Shown in pieces: positions 20,865 through 30,189 of a stretch of DNA of 64,000 nucleotides. A program made the position numbers and the translations under genes. A model generated the notes under the pieces. It searched no databases. It was not told the origin of the DNA and worked only from the letters and a program-made list of their open reading frames with translations. The stretch is from Eublepharis macularius (taxonomy: Eukaryota; Chordata; Lepidosauria; Squamata; Eublepharidae), in NCBI RefSeq assembly GCF_028583425.1, contig NC_072801.1:9134001-9198000 (forward strand). The letters run 5' to 3'. Numbering within the stretch: position 1 is the stretch's first letter; every line of letters begins with the position of its first letter.

Positions 20865-22060
20865 AAGTCGAAGACTCTGTAAGGGCAGAACACTCGAAAA
20901 TCACAGTTCCAAGATAAATATGCCCAAATAATCATTAAAAACAAAATTAAAATTATTGACTATGGGTATAAAATGACCAAGCAACTGCTATAAAACAGAA
21001 CCTGCATAGAAGATTGAAAATTCAGAACAGAAGTTTCTCCCATCTCTCGCATTTCAGATTTTACATGGTCCAACAGAGTGATCAAATTCATCAAACATCT
21101 ACATGTTAATTCCAAAGAACTTCCAAACGTACCTTTCCCACAGATTTTGGCACGTAAGCCTCATTTCACTTTGCATATGAAGTTTTTATTTTAAAAAATA
21201 TGCAGGTTTCCTCAGAAGGGAACATCTGAAATCTATTAACATCTCATCACTCACCTCTTTCGTCAAAGCCCAGACTAGGTAAATGCAATCTTGGATCATT
21301 GCTATTAAAAAGAAAGTTTTTTAAAAAGAACAAATTACATCAGGGAGGAATATAGAAAAGGTCTGGCTTAGACCTTTTTTAAAACCAAAGCCGCCTCTTT
21401 CTAGCAATCAGATATTTCTTACAATGGAGGAAGAACAATTTTTATTGTCTCAAAAAACCAAACAATTATATCCCTTGCTTATAAGGCACACCTTTTACCA
21501 GTTATCCCAGAAGACTAGGCTGTGATTATAGAGATGCACCCAGCCCAGTTGTTCAGGAACTTTCCCCCCTAGAGTATTTTGAACCCAAAGTGCTTCAAGT
21601 ATTTGCAATACCTGATGATCTCGTTCCTTGGCACCCTAACCAAGTGTTCTTATGGAGATGTATGAAATTGCTTTAAACCAGTGACACACGACATGTAGCC
21701 TGGAAATCTCTCCCTGTGGCTACCCAGGAAGTAAGCCCTCCACTTCCTTGTTAAAAAAAACAAAACATTGCCAAACATTTTCCTTTATCCCCTTAAAGAA
21801 GGAGGTATTTCATAAAGACCCTGCAGGCATCTGCAGGGATTGCTGCATTTAAAAGCAGCTGCCTCCATCACAGAAGGAGCCACCCAATCCCTAATACCCC
21901 TTCCCAAGGCAGTCATTTGGAGACCTCTCCCCCATGATGGCACCCTCTCTTAAAATTCTAAATTGCCCACAACTTAACAAGGTTGGGGGACCCTGCCTTA
22001 TACCACCCCCTCTCCCATCGTAGACCCCTTCTTTGCCTCCCGCCAAGTTCCTTGGGAAGT
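20865..22060. other. Intergenic, nothing recognised
   Basis: No conserved exon, ORF or repeat that I can name. Confidence 0.4.
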
Positions 22061-22076
22061 AACTTACGGTTGCTAA

Positions 22077-22252
22077 GAGCAAGAGTCCAGTAGCACCTAA
22101 TAAGACTAACAAAAGAGTGGTAGGGTATGACCTTTTGTGAGCTTACGAAAGCTCCTACCCTACCACTAATTCTGTTAGCCTTATAGGTGCTACTGGACAA
22201 TTGCTCTTTTCCAGTGCTACAGACAGACTAACACGGCTACCCATCTTGATCT
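22077..22252. mobile_element. Short inverted PLE-end unit (176 bp)
   Basis: The left half has the PLE tail reversed (AGTCCAGTAGCACCTAATAA) and the right half has it forward (AGCCTTATAGGTGCTACTGG), so the halves are self-complementary around TACCCTACCACT-type arms. The right side ends with AGACTAACACGGCTACCC, a common PLE terminus. It is flanked by a 15/16-bp target duplication (22062-22076 and 22253-22268), so the inverted unit inserted as one piece. Confidence 0.7.
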
Positions 22253-22374
22253 ACTTTATGGTTGCTAACTCTGACTTGGTCATAGATCCAGAGGAGTTAG
22301 CCGTGTTAGTCTGTAGTAGCAAAATCAAAAAGAGTCCAGTAGCACCTTTAAGACTAACCAATTTTATTTTATTG

Positions 22375-22411
22375 TAGCATAAGCTTTCGAGAATCAAGTT
22401 CTCTTCATCAG
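22375..22411 (-). ncRNA. Hammerhead-like core, - arm of PLE D
   Basis: On the - strand CTGATGA (22405-22411), stem II GAGAA/TTCTC around CTTGA, then GAAAGCTTATGCTA. AGC/GCT can form a 3-bp stem III followed by A at the cleavage position. Stem I pairing with the flanks is not convincing. Confidence 0.55.
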
Positions 22412-23580
22412 ATGCCTGATCCGAACTGGTCAAATACAGAAGAGGAGGGGAGGGGAAAGAACAGGACATATATCACAAGAAGACAGGATGCAATTAGTGT
22501 GAAGGCAATCAAAACATTCCTTTGCTTGTAAATGTAAACATCTCCTTTTGGTGTGGAGTCAGTTTGCCGCAGTGAAGGTATACAATTCCTATGTAGTATA
22601 AGCCCTCGATAACCACAGCTCTCCCTGCCAGCTGCATCTGACAAAGAGAACTGTGGTCCCCGAAAGCCCACACGCACTCAGGCTGAGATAATTGACAAAC
22701 AAAGCCCACACCAGGCGTCTCTGGGCTCCCCCAGACCACGCCTCTGTAAAGGAAATCTGTTACCTGTGATAATGTGATAACCATTCATAGTCTCTATTCA
22801 GTCCCAGCTTGACAGAGTCAAATTTGCATATGAATTCCAATTCAGCAGCCTCCCGTTGGATTTTGTTTTTGAAGGGTTTCTGTTGAACCACAGCGACTTT
22901 TAAGTCTTTGGTGGAATGTCCTGGTAGATTGAAGTGTTCTCCCACTGGTTTTTGGACGTTTCCATTTCTAATGTCAGATTTGTGTCCATTTATTCTTTTG
23001 CGTAGAGGTTGGCTGGTTTGTCCAATGTACAGAGCAGAAGGACATTGTTGGCACATGAGGGCATATATCAGATTGGAGGATGAGCAGCTGTAAGAGCCAG
23101 AGACAGTGTAGTTGATGCCATTGGGTCCTGTAATTGTATTCCCTGGGTAGATATAGGGGCAGAGCTGGCATCTGGGTCTGTTGCAGGGCCTGGTACCTGT
23201 GCTGGTGGCCCTGCTGGCCGATTCATGATTGTAAGTGAGAAGTCGTTTAAGATTGGGGGGCTGTCTGTAGGCAAGGAAAGGTCTTCCACCCAGGACTTCT
23301 GAGAGAGAGGTATCATTTTCCAGGATGGGTTGTAGCTCCCTGATGATACGTTGGATGGGTTTGAGCTGGGAGCTATAGGTGACAACCAGTGGTGTTCTGT
23401 TGTTAGTTCCTTTAGGTATGTCCTGGAGCAGACTGTTTCTGGGTACTAGTCTGGCCCTGTTGATTTGTTTCTTCACTTCATTTGGTGGGTACTGTAGTCT
23501 CAAAAATGCTTGTTGTAAATCTCTTAAGTGTGAGTCTCGGTCGAACATAAGAATGCCAGCAGGGGGTTGGGGGCTTTCCA

Positions 23581-24450
23581 GTGTATTGCACTGAGTGTCA
23601 CATGTATGACTATCTGCCTTCTGGTCAGAAGTCCTGGATGTGTGCTCGCTGCAAGGAGCTCCTGGTTCTCAGGGAACGAGTACGTACCCTTGAGGCCAAG
23701 GTGGCTGACCTGGAGAAGCGGAGACAGTTAGATAGGCACGAGGACAAGATTCTCAGGGACAGGACAGATGTGTCCCACTCTAAAAATGGCAGCGTTCTTG
23801 TTGTCAAGGAGAATGAGGATCTTGTGGAATCAGGGCACCGTATTGAGGATAAGGGGAACATGCCCTCAGAAGGGACCTCTTCTTCAGTTGGTGAGCAGGT
23901 TTCCTTTCGCATCAAGGAACCATCCCTGGGTGGGGAGGGAGGGAGGCTCTTGGTAGTTGGTGATTCGATCCTTAGACAAGTAGATAGCTGGGTGGCACAA
24001 CCGCGTTCTGACCGTATGGTGACTTGCCTGCCTGGTGCGAAGGTAGCGGACATTACGCGTGTTATAGATAGGCTGGTAGATAGTGCTGGGGAAGAGTCAG
24101 CGGTCGTGGTCCATGTTGGAACCAACGATGTTGGGAAATGCAGTCGTGAGGTCTTGGAACAAAAATTTAGGCTGTTAGGCAGGAGACTCAAGGCCAGGAC
24201 CTCCAAGGTAGCCTTCTCAGAAGTGCTACCTGTTCCACGCGCAGGGCCAGAGAGACAAACGCAGATCAGGAGTCTCAATGCGTGGATGAGACGATGGTGT
24301 AGGGAGGAAGGGTTCAAGTTTGTTAGGCACTGGGATTCTTTTTGGGACAAGCGGGAGCTGTACAAGAGAGACGGTCTCCACTTGTCCCGAGAAGGAACCC
24401 GGCTGCTGGCACTTAAAATCAAAAAGGTGGCAGAGCAGTTTTTAAACTAA
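23581..24450 (+). CDS. CR1 ORF1 protein with SGNH/GDSL-type esterase domain
   Basis: About 289 codons. The N-terminal CTEC...CARC pair suggests a small zinc-binding module, and the following LRERVRTLEAKVADLEKR has a coiled-coil pattern. Residues from about 120 show the SGNH hydrolase blocks: VVGDSILRQ (Ser), VVVHVGTNDVGK (Gly/Asn block) and KRDGLHLSREG (Asp-x-x-His). CR1 ORF1 proteins bind the element RNA and many carry this esterase. The frame starts with GTG at 23581 and has no stop up to the element's 5' junction; the first ATG is at 23602. Confidence 0.85.
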   Translation: MYCTECHMYDYLPSGQKSWMCARCKELLVLRERVRTLEAKVADLEKRRQLDRHEDKILRDRTDVSHSKNGSVLVVKENEDLVESGHRIEDKGNMPSEGTSSSVGEQVSFRIKEPSLGGEGGRLLVVGDSILRQVDSWVAQPRSDRMVTCLPGAKVADITRVIDRLVDSAGEESAVVVHVGTNDVGKCSREVLEQKFRLLGRRLKARTSKVAFSEVLPVPRAGPERQTQIRSLNAWMRRWCREEGFKFVRHWDSFWDKRELYKRDGLHLSREGTRLLALKIKKVAEQFLN

Positions 24451-24479
24451 ATGCTAGGGGAAAGCCGACAAGAGATAAA

Positions 24480-27425
24480 GTGTCCCTGGTTCAGGATGGT
24501 TCATCTCAGAGAGATGAAGGGCTAGGTATAACACTTCTACAGGGAGATAGATTAGAGTTGTCAACTGAGATGGAGACAAACAGTGCAGATGACCTAACTA
24601 CGTCTCGAGGCAAAGTGTGCCGGGGAAGTTACAGGTGTTTATATACAAATGCTAGAAGTGTCCGAGGTAAAATTGGGGAGCTGGAATGTTTAGTGTTGGG
24701 CAAATCCATAGACATTGTGGGCATATCAGAAACTTGGTGGGATGAGGAAAATCAGTGGGACACGGTGATTCCTGGATATAAATTATATCGGAAGGATAGG
24801 GAGGGAAGGGTTGGTGGTGGGGTGGCTCTATATGTCAGAGAAGGTATACATTCCAGTAAGATTGAGAAGGTAACTGAATTAGATTCGCTTCTGGAAATGC
24901 TATGGGTTGAAATTACGGGCCCAAATGGAAACTTAACTGTGGGAGTTTGTTATCGCCCTCCAGATCAGAAAATAGAGGAGGATTATAAAATGATGACAGG
25001 ATTAAAGATGGCTGCTAAACAAAAAAACTGTGTTGTAATGGGTGATTTTAACTACCCACACATTGACTGGGCCAATGGGTGTTCGAATCGGGGGAGAGAA
25101 AGTGAGTTTCTAGACTGTCTCAATGACTGTGCTATGGAACAGATGGTTACAGAACCTACTAGGGGAGAGGTGATCCTGGATTTGGTCCTCAGTAATGCTG
25201 AAGACCTGGTGAGAGATGTAAATGTGATTGCACCACTTGGGAACAGTGACCATAATGTTATTGAGTACAACATATGTATAAATAGGAAATTGCCAAATAA
25301 GACCAACACAGCCATGTTTAACTTCAAAAGGGGTAACTTTTCTGAGATGAGGGGGTACGTGAAGAAGAAACTGAAAGGGAAAGTAAAAAAGGTCAAAACA
25401 CTTGGGGAATCTTGGAGACTATTTAAAACTACAATCCTGGAAGCTCAAGTTAAATATATACCGCTGGTTAGGAAAGGCACAAATAGGTTTAGGAAAAGGC
25501 CAGCATGGTTAACAAGCAATGTAATAGAAGCTGTAAAAGGTAAAAAGGATTCTTTTAGGCAGTGGAAAACTAGTCGGAGTGAGGTTGATAAAAAGGAGCA
25601 TAAGCTGTGGCAAAAAAAGTGCAAGTCTGTGATCAGACAGGCAAAAAGGGAATATGAGGAGCATATTGCAAAGAACATAAAGAAAAACAATAAACAATTC
25701 TTTAAATATATTAGAAGTAGGAAACCAGCTAGGGAGGCCGTGGGGCCCTTGGATGACCAAGGCGTAAAAGGATTACTAAAGGGTGATAGGGAAATGGCCG
25801 AGAAGCTGAATGCGTTCTTTGCTTCTGTCTTCACTGTGGAAGATAAGTGCATGCCCACTCCGGAAGCACTGACTTTGGGAGGGGTTTTGAAAGACCTGAG
25901 TCACATTGAGGTGACGAGAGAGGAGGTTATGCGACTGCTAGATAATTTAAAAACTGATAAATCACCGGGCCCAGATGGCATACATCCAAGAGTTCTGAAA
26001 GAACTCAAGTGTGAACTTGTAGATCTCCTCACAAAAATATGTAATCTGTCATTAAACTCTGCATCTGTTCCTGAGGACTGGAAGGTAGCTAATGTTGTCC
26101 CCATCTTTAAAAAAGGTTCCAGGGGAGATCCGGGAAATTACAGGCCAGTCAGCCTGACGTCAATACCGGGTAAGTTGGTGGAAACTATTATCAAAAATAA
26201 AATTAGTGGGCACATTGATGACCAAAAGCTGATGAGGAAAACTCAGCATGGGTTCTGTAACGGAAGATCTTGTCTCACCAATCTGTTAGAGTTCTTTGAG
26301 GGAGTGAACAAACAAGTGGACAAGGGAGACCCGATAGATATTGTTTATCTTGACTTCCAGAAAGCTTTTGACAAAGTTCCTCATCAAAGGCTCCTAAGTA
26401 AGCTCAGTAGCTATGGGATAAAGGGCCAAGTCCTCTTGTGGATCGAAAACTGGCTAATTAATAGGAAACAGAGAGTGAGCATAAACGGGCACTTCTCACA
26501 GTGGAGGGTGGTGAGCAGTGGGGTGCCACAGGGGTCGGTATTGGGTCCAATGCTTTTTAACTTGTTTATTAATGATTTGGAATTGGGATTAAGCAGTGAA
26601 GTGGCTAAATTTGCAGATGACACGAAATTGTTCAGGGTGGTGAAAGCCAGAGAGGATTGTGAGGCACTCCAAAGGGATCTGTCGAGGCTAGAAGAGTGGG
26701 CATCCATGTGGCAAATGAGGTTCAATGTAGCCAAGTGCAAAGTAATGCACATTGGAACCAAAAATCCAAAATATAAATACAAGTTGATGGGGTCTGAACT
26801 GGCGGAGACTGACCAAGAGAGAGATCTTGGAGTCATGATAGATAACTCACTAAAAACGTCAGCACAGTGTGCGACTGCCATAAAAAAAGCTAATGCTATG
26901 CTAGGGGTTATTAGGAAAGGGATTGAAAACAAATCAGCCGGTATCATAATGCCTCTGTATAAATCGATGGTGAGGCCTCATTTGGAGTACTGTGTACAGT
27001 TCTGGTCGCCACACCTTAAAAAAGATATCATAGCACTGGAAAAAGTACAGAGAAGGGCAACTAAAATGATTAAAGGGTTGGAACACTTTCCCTATGAGGA
27101 AAGATTGAGGCGCTTGGGGCTCTTTAGCCTGGAGAAAAGACGACTGAGGGGAGACATGATAGAGGTTTACAAGATAATGCACGGGTTAGAGAAGGTCGAG
27201 AAAGATGTGTTTTTCTCCCTTTCTCACAATACAAGAACTCGTGGGCACTCTATGAAATTATTGAGCAGTCGGGTTAGAACAGATAGAAGAAAATACTACT
27301 TTACACAAAGGGTGATAAACACATGGAATTCGTTGCCACAGGAGGTGGTGGCAGCTACAAGCATTGCCAGCTTCAAGAGGGGACTGGACAAATATATGGA
27401 GCAGAGGTCCATCAGTGGCTATTAG
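24480..27425 (+). CDS. CR1 ORF2: APE endonuclease and reverse transcriptase
   Basis: 981 codons, the expected size for CR1. The N-terminal apurinic-type endonuclease shows YTNARSVRGKIGELE, ISETWWDE, GGGVALYVR, MGDFNYPHIDW (about residue 187) and GNSDHNVIEY (about 255). The reverse transcriptase follows with SPGPDGIHPRVLK, VVPIFKKGSRGDPGNYRPVS, IVYLDFQKAFDKVPH, SSGVPQGSVLGP and the catalytic FADD at residues 711-714. The C-terminal end (MVRPHLEYCVQFWSPHL, NTWNSLPQEVV) is typical. All key residues are present, so the protein could be functional. It would nick target DNA and prime reverse transcription of the element RNA. Confidence 0.93.
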   Translation: MSLVQDGSSQRDEGLGITLLQGDRLELSTEMETNSADDLTTSRGKVCRGSYRCLYTNARSVRGKIGELECLVLGKSIDIVGISETWWDEENQWDTVIPGYKLYRKDREGRVGGGVALYVREGIHSSKIEKVTELDSLLEMLWVEITGPNGNLTVGVCYRPPDQKIEEDYKMMTGLKMAAKQKNCVVMGDFNYPHIDWANGCSNRGRESEFLDCLNDCAMEQMVTEPTRGEVILDLVLSNAEDLVRDVNVIAPLGNSDHNVIEYNICINRKLPNKTNTAMFNFKRGNFSEMRGYVKKKLKGKVKKVKTLGESWRLFKTTILEAQVKYIPLVRKGTNRFRKRPAWLTSNVIEAVKGKKDSFRQWKTSRSEVDKKEHKLWQKKCKSVIRQAKREYEEHIAKNIKKNNKQFFKYIRSRKPAREAVGPLDDQGVKGLLKGDREMAEKLNAFFASVFTVEDKCMPTPEALTLGGVLKDLSHIEVTREEVMRLLDNLKTDKSPGPDGIHPRVLKELKCELVDLLTKICNLSLNSASVPEDWKVANVVPIFKKGSRGDPGNYRPVSLTSIPGKLVETIIKNKISGHIDDQKLMRKTQHGFCNGRSCLTNLLEFFEGVNKQVDKGDPIDIVYLDFQKAFDKVPHQRLLSKLSSYGIKGQVLLWIENWLINRKQRVSINGHFSQWRVVSSGVPQGSVLGPMLFNLFINDLELGLSSEVAKFADDTKLFRVVKAREDCEALQRDLSRLEEWASMWQMRFNVAKCKVMHIGTKNPKYKYKLMGSELAETDQERDLGVMIDNSLKTSAQCATAIKKANAMLGVIRKGIENKSAGIIMPLYKSMVRPHLEYCVQFWSPHLKKDIIALEKVQRRATKMIKGLEHFPYEERLRRLGLFSLEKRRLRGDMIEVYKIMHGLEKVEKDVFFSLSHNTRTRGHSMKLLSSRVRTDRRKYYFTQRVINTWNSLPQEVVAATSIASFKRGLDKYMEQRSISGY

Positions 27426-28661
27426 CCACAGGAGATAGATGGTATTCTCTTTGTGGGGAGGTGGTGCTCTGTTGTCTTGGTGCTGGAAGGAAGGCAGTGG
27501 GAGGGCTTCTGGTGTCCTGGCCTCACTGACAGTCCTTTAGATGGCACTGGATTTCTAGCCACTGTGTGTGACAGAATGTTGGACTGGATGGGCCACTGGC
27601 CTGATCCAACATGGCTTTGCTTATGTTCTTATGTTCTTATGAGAGCATCGGAGCAGATACGGTTGTAACGTAAGGCTTGGCTGTAGACAATAGACCGAGT
27701 GGTATGTCTCAAACCCATCCTACGTATCATCAGGGAGCTACAACCCATCCTGGAAAATGATACCTCTCTCTCAGAAGTCCTGGGTGGAAGACCTTTCCTT
27801 GCCTACAGACAGCCCCCCAATCTTAAACAACTTCTCACTTACAATCATGAATCGGCCAGCAGGGCCACCAGCACAGGTACCAGGCCCTGCAACAGACCCA
27901 GATGCCAGCTCTGCCCCTATATCTACCCAGGGAATACAATTACAGGACCCAATGGCATCAACTACACTGTCTCTGGCTCTTACAGCTGCTCATCCTCCAA
28001 TCTGATATATGCCCTCATGTGCCAACAATGTCCTTCTGCTCTGTACATTGGACAAACCAGCCAACCTCTACGCAAAAGAATAAATGGACACAAATCTGAC
28101 ATTAGAAATGGAAACGTCCAAAAACCAGTGGGAGAACACTTCAATCTACCAGGACATTCCACCAAAGACTTAAAAGTCGCTGTGGTTCAACAGAAACCCT
28201 TCAAAAACAAAATCCAACGGGAGGCTGCTGAATTGGAATTCATATGCAAATTTGACTCTGTCAAGCTGGGACTGAATAGAGACTATGAATGGTTATCACA
28301 TTATCACAGGTAACAGATTTCCTTTACAGAGGCGTGGTCTGGGGGAGCCCAGAGACGCCTGGTGTGGGCTTTGTTTGTCAATTATCTCAGCCTGAGTGCG
28401 TGTGGGCTTTCGGGGACCACAGTTCTCTTTGTCAGATGCAGCTGGCAGGGAGAGCTGTGGTTATCGAGGGCTTATACTACATAGGAATTGTATACCTTCA
28501 CTGCGGCAAACTGACTCCACACCAAAAGGAGATGTTTACATTTACAAGCAAAGGAATGTTTTGATTGCCTTCACACTAATTGCATCCTGTCTTCTTGTGA
28601 TATATGTCCTGTTCTTTCCCCTCCCCTCCTCTTCTGTATTTGACCAGTTCGGATCAGGCAT

Positions 28662-28698
28662 CTGATGAAGAGAACTTGATTCTCGAAAGCTTATGCTA
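28662..28698 (+). ncRNA. Hammerhead-like core, + arm of PLE D
   Basis: Mirror of the motif at 22375: CTGATGA (28662-28668), GAGAA/TTCTC stem, GAAAGCTTATGCTA. A more diverged, oppositely oriented copy (CTGACAAAGAGAACTGTGG, then CCCCGAAAGCCC on the - strand) lies at about 28397-28437, so each PLE arm carries more than one core. Confidence 0.55.
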
Positions 28699-29151
28699 CA
28701 ATAAAATAAAATTGGTTAGTCTTAAAGGTGCTACTGAACTCTGACTTGGGAAATTCTTTGAGATTCGGGGGTGGTATCTGGGGAGGGTATAGTTTGGGGA
28801 CTGTGGGAGTTCAGCAATGGTATGGTGCCATAGATTCTACCCTCTCTATCCTCCAAAGGAAATTATCTCTGTAATCTGGAGGTTAAATTGTAATTCCAGG
28901 AGAACTCCAAGCTCTACCAGGAGGTCGGTGACCCTAGGAACTGACTTCCATGATATGAGGGGCAGGGCATAGCAGGATGGGGAAGGCAAGGAAGGTCTCC
29001 CTATTCAGTTTTCCTGCATATACCTATTCGGGAAACCTTACTTACCTGCACAAATTCCACTGTGCCATTGCCTCACGCTTCTCTCACCCCATCCTAATTC
29101 CTTATACAATTCCCAGTAGATTTCATTTCATTCTCTGGGCCTACAACAGTC

Positions 29152-29610
29152 TGTCAGGCTCTGCCAGTTAGGTCCCCAGTTACTTCACTGAAGACACTTC
29201 AAGAGCCCAATAAAAGTTTCTTTATTAGAGATCCATCAGTATCAGTGTACTCAGACTACAGCATTGGCAGAAGTGACGAAAAGGGGGAGAGCAATGTTAG
29301 TTATAGGGCAGGATTCCCACCTTGGGATAAAGACCATTAGACTTTAGGCGCTCAGGGCCTAGGAGTTTGGAGGGCGTACGGAAGGGGAAGACAAGGATGA
29401 GCTCATTTCATGTCTCAGGGAGATATGGCTCACACTGGCATTCCCAGGACACTTTCCCATACCAGTCGAGAAAGTGAAAGCAGCCACCTGCAAAGACAAG
29501 CAGGTGGCTACATAATCAGACAGTTACACAGATAGTTCTTTACACATTCTCAGAGGCCCAGAGTACAGAGAATAATAGACATACATGGCAGATAAGCAGG
29601 GCGTATCTGA
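29152..29610 (-). mobile_element. Solo LTR (fossil), related to the one at 5486
   Basis: About 459 bp starting TGTCAGGCTC. CAGTC occurs at 29147-29151 and again at 29611-29615 as a likely 5-bp duplication. AATAAA lies on the - strand near 29224. It shares ordered blocks with 5486-5990. No internal region is present. Intergenic, between the two olfactory receptors. Confidence 0.65.
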
Positions 29611-29944
29611 CAGTCTCCCATTCTTCAGGAAATCCTCTTTGGTAACTTCTGAAAATGTACATAGTTGCTGCTCATATAGAAAAAATGCTACCAATAAATC
29701 TTGCCGTAAAATGTTGCTGGGGAATATACCTTGTGGGGGTTGGAGGAGAGAGCAGTACCATTCCTGCCCATTTATGGGCTTGAAACATTTGTCCTGTTAG
29801 AACCAAGATGCTGGACTAGAAGTTCTGGTGGTGGATATCTAGCCATGGCTATTAGCCATGTGCAAAGGCAGCATCTCTCATGTGCATCAGATACTGTGAA
29901 CAAACTACGTTCATGCCTCATGCCATGTTGTAGCCTTTACTGGA

Positions 29945-30180
29945 AATAGAGCCAAAGAGCGGCAGGACTCTAATCTGGAGAGCCAGGTTTGATTCCCCAC
30001 TCCTCCGCTTGAAGCCAGCTGTAAGACCTTGGGTCAGTCACAGCTTCTTGGAGCTCTCTCAGCCCCACTCACCTCACAGGGTGATTGTCATGAGGATAAT
30101 AATATAACAGACTTTGTAAACTGCTCTGAGTGGGTGTTAAGTTGTCCTGAAGGGCAGTATATAAATTGAATGTTATTACT
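29945..30180 (+). repeat. tRNA-derived SINE
   Basis: A tRNA-like head with GGTTTGATTCCCCACTCCTC (B-box region), a body with CCTTGGGTCAGTCACAGC and CACCTCACAGGGTGATTGTC, and an end with GGGCAGTATATAAATTGAAT. One of the clearest SINEs in the window. Confidence 0.8.
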
Positions 30181-30189
30181 ATGCTAGGG

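Larger units (their letters stand above)
23552..27641 (+). mobile_element. CR1 LINE with both ORFs open
   Basis: A 4.09-kb CR1 retrotransposon with an ORF1 (about 23581-24450) and an ORF2 (24480-27425) without internal stops. The 3' UTR ends in GCTTATGTTCTTATGTTCTTATG, the short tandem tail of the family. It lies in the PLE between codons for RICSDA and MFDRDS, with at most a 2-bp duplication, as usual for CR1. The 5' UTR is nearly absent, and the ORF1 frame runs open to the junction, so a slight 5' truncation is likely. Open frames imply a young copy. Confidence 0.93.
22280..28736. mobile_element. Head-to-head Penelope-like element dimer (element D), with nested CR1
   Basis: A - strand PLE copy occupies 27708 down to 22280, interrupted by a CR1 (23552-27641). 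Its 5' end joins, near 27708, an inverted + strand copy of the PLE 3' part (27709-28736). The arms 22330-23366 and 27709-28736 are nearly identical. Both encode the PLE C-terminus with a GIY-YIG nuclease (NLIYALMCQQCPSALYIGQT, QPLRKRINGHKSDIRNGN). The - copy also shows SIVYSQALRYNRICSDA (27705 to 27645) and resumes with MFDRDSHLRDLQQAF at 23548, so the CR1 split this stretch. The whole structure is flanked by the 13-bp duplication AACTCTGACTTGG (22267-22279 and 28737-28749), meaning it inserted as a unit. Each copy is 5'-truncated and lacks the main reverse transcriptase domain. Confidence 0.9.
22062..28936 (-). mobile_element. MITE-like element split by two PLE-derived insertions
   Basis: Pieces 22062-22076, 22253-22279 and 28737-28936 together resemble the element at 57371, in the opposite orientation. 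On the + strand the end GGTTGCTAACTCTGACTTGG continues after the insertions into GAAATTCTTTGAGATTC and finishes near GGTGACCCTAGG. The first insertion (22077-22252) is flanked by ACTTACGGTTGCTAA and ACTTTATGGTTGCTAA, the second (22280-28736) by a perfect 13-bp duplication. The MITE is therefore the oldest layer of the nest. Confidence 0.65.

Noticed and set aside
23625-24422. 265-codon ORF on the - strand
   Set aside because: Antisense shadow of CR1 ORF1; low-complexity Ser/Arg composition and no known family.
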